Source: Cyanoderma ruficeps (Eukaryota > Chordata > Aves > Passeriformes > Timaliidae). From it: DNA of 64,000 bases. The translations under genes and the position numbers were made by a program. Positions 61,886 to 64,000 of the stretch are shown piece by piece. Every line of letters begins with the position of its first letter. Position 1 is the first letter of the stretch. Location: positions 10,426,847 to 10,490,846 of the forward strand of contig VZDJ01006585.1 in NCBI GenBank assembly GCA_008694505.1, read 5' to 3'. The notes beneath the pieces are model-generated. The model was not told where the DNA came from. It did no database searches and was given only the letters and a program-made list of their open reading frames with translations.

Positions 61886-64000
61886 CCTCGGAGCATAGGG
61901 CTGCAGCACCTTTCTTGGATGGTTATATCTGCCTCAGTACTTTCTCCTAACATAACAATCATGTCCCTCAGATTGCCATCTGGATTTCCTATCTGTCAAC
62001 AGACTTTTTGACAGACCTTTCTCAGTACTCTGAGCTAAGCTTATAAAGATGTGCCATGTCTCATGTGGGTTCTGGATCCACAAAACCTCTGCATTACAAC
62101 TGGGGTCACAGTCTGGATTGCCATATATGCCCTTGTTAACCTTCAAGATGTCTTTTTCTTTTCTGCCTAATTACTGCCTTGGTACTCACATCTTATATTT
62201 GGTTTTATAGAGAAGATCTAAACCTTAGGTTCAAAGTATTTCCTTAATGTCTGTCTTTGCAAAAAAAACCATACTAATTTATTTGCTTGAAATCATCAGC
62301 AGAAACTACTATCCAAAGAGATGGGTAGACCTCTGAAAAGTAGGAGTGTGGGGACTTTTTAAGAATACAAGACACAGTGATAATTCTGGATATTTTGTTC
62401 CTGAAAGCACAGTATTGCCTGTCATTATATGTTAAGTAAAGTTTAGAGGTTTGTCATCTGTACGTCTTTAAATAACTCTTCTAAAATTGATTGTGAATGT
62501 TTTCAGTGAATTATCCTTCATGCTAATTCATGCACAAGAAAATGCATCACCCACAAGCTGTAGTCTGTTTCCCTTGTGCATGCTGAATAGTCTGTGCACC
62601 TTGAGAATTCTTCCTCATTTCAATTCTAACTGCCATCAATAAGGGTGTGATAATCTCTATTAACAGCAAAGAATTTAATACCTGATAGGCAGATATTGTG
62701 ATCGGATGTGTCATTTGAAACATATCCTATCAAATAAGGATAATAGCTGTCAGAAATGTGATAGTATTTTACACAGGCATTATTTAGAGTAGATGAAAAT
62801 AATCTCAGAGATAAAACTCAGTTTTTATGTACATTTTGTGCCATTCTTTTGTATGTGCTTACCTCCACGTAGGTTTCAAGGAAAACCCGTTGAGATTATT
62901 AGGCTTTCAATTTATACTTAGGCATTTGGGAAAGCCATTCCATGGATAACAAACTAGAGAGCGCACTGAGACCTCTAAACAGCCTCCAGAATGAAAGTTC
63001 CACAATTAAGAAAGGATAGTTTCTTGTCTTCATTTATCAACAGTTTCTTCATGCATATAATTCAGGGAAGCAACATTTGTAGGTGCAGTTTACTTTACAG
63101 ATTTTCTTTTAGTCCTAGTTCAGATAAACAATTACTCATGAGATTTTCCTCTGCCAATTTGACCAGAATATTTAAAATATGGGAGACAGCTATCCTTTGG
63201 TTTTGAGAAAGTATTTTCTATTTTAATTTAGGATCCACATGGGAAAGCATTATTTATAATGTGCCAAATGTATTTATCAAGAGTCAGTAGAAATTTATTT
63301 AGTCTTCATTAGCTGTGATATTGATACCAGTTATTTCATAGACTGGAGATTGCCTGTCCCAGAAGCGAATCCCCATATGCATAGTGGTCACTACGTCATA
63401 AATGTAACTTAAGAAAATCAAAAAACCCTATAAAATAATTTCTCTTTTTGTTTTCAGGTTGTTGATGTATGGATTCACTAGCAGATTTATTTTGTGACTA
63501 AAGCATAGCAGATTCACATAGAAGCTAAATTTACACAGGAAAAGAAATACAGTGTCCTCAAGACAGCAGTAAACATTGACACTTGATGACCTTGTTAGGA
63601 ACATGAAAAATGCTGAAGATCATAAAATACACAAAACTCTGTAAGAAACAACAAAATGATCAGAGAAACACATCACAACAAAATGATTTGTTACAATGAG
63701 ATGCAAGACATTTACTAGATAAAAGGCATGATCTCCAATTTTGGGGTTTTATCAACTTATTGTTGATAAGCAGTTGCTTATCAACTGCTATTACTATTAT
63801 AATTATATTATTATATAACATATAAAATAATTATCATTTTATTTAGTTGCATATCAGCTATTTTGTGTTGACACATAAATATTTTCAGGGAAATGTATAT
63901 AATATTTTTAAAAATGTTGGTTATGTATTTATTTTTCTTTTTTTAAACTCCTTACAGTAATTCCCTTGGAATGTAGTTGTAAGTGGAGGTTAGCAAAAAG
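61886..64000. other. Unique AT-rich non-coding DNA
   Basis: No gene recognised to the window end. The first 270 bases are less AT-rich and unidentified. A 24-base inverted repeat is listed at 63762-63785, followed by an AT-rich ATT/TATA tract at about 63789-63840. Confidence 0.5.
63762..63785. repeat. Perfect inverted repeat (11-base arms, 2-base spacer)
   Basis: GTTGATAAGCA, spacer GT, TGCTTATCAAC. A third partial copy (ATCAAC at 63751-63756) lies just upstream. Confidence 0.88.

Overview
The window looks like AT-rich, non-coding nuclear DNA from a bird, most likely a passerine. That rests on its repeats: nine fragments of CR1 (the dominant LINE of bird genomes, some keeping the ATTCTATG-type 3' end), three copies of an avian ERVL-type LTR whose ends and internal motifs I recognise from passerine genomes, and two further LTR-type families. 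No host protein-coding gene, tRNA, rRNA or CRISPR array could be supported. The longest open frames (274, 221, 158, 145 and 137 codons) lie in LTR sequence (the 221-codon frame starts about 195 bases outside it), and the other long frames are repeats, low-complexity sequence or chance. The window is best read as intergenic sequence or the inside of a very large intron; short exons cannot be excluded by eye.

Layout. 1-3.9 kb: unique AT-rich DNA with T/G-rich tracts. 3.93-4.99 kb: near-complete ERVL-type LTR on the + strand, followed at once by a CG/CA alternating tract. 5-10.3 kb: unique DNA. 10.3 kb: CR1 remnant (- strand). 15.5-19.3 kb: the densest accessory block, with two direct LTR-like repeats about 1.1 kb apart, a GC- and CpG-rich LTR on the - strand, and a CR1 3' end (- strand) only about 100 bases further on. 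24.5 kb: internal fragment of the same ERVL LTR (+). 26.7-30.3 kb: four CR1 pieces of different ages, two of them on opposite strands around a CCTCT microsatellite. 30.3-40.4 kb: unique DNA with microsatellites. 40.4-41.5 kb: near-complete ERVL LTR (-), followed by a CR1 3' end (- strand) at 41.8 kb. 42.67 kb: a 22-base assembly gap in a CA repeat. 42.7-59 kb: unique DNA. 59-61.9 kb: two + strand CR1 pieces, the second joining the endonuclease region directly to the far end of the reverse transcriptase. 61.9-64 kb: unique DNA.

No operon or pathway is present. The only functional logic visible is that of retroelements: LTR core promoters (CCAAT, TATA), polyadenylation signals, and broken LINE reading frames. 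Nothing here amounts to a convincing new biological system. The points most worth a second look are the antisense open frames shared by two ERVL LTR copies, the paired LTR-like repeats at 15.5 and 17 kb, and the GC-rich LTR with a G-quadruplex motif at 18.3 kb. Family names were assigned by reading, without database searches, and most boundaries are accurate to about 10-30 bases.
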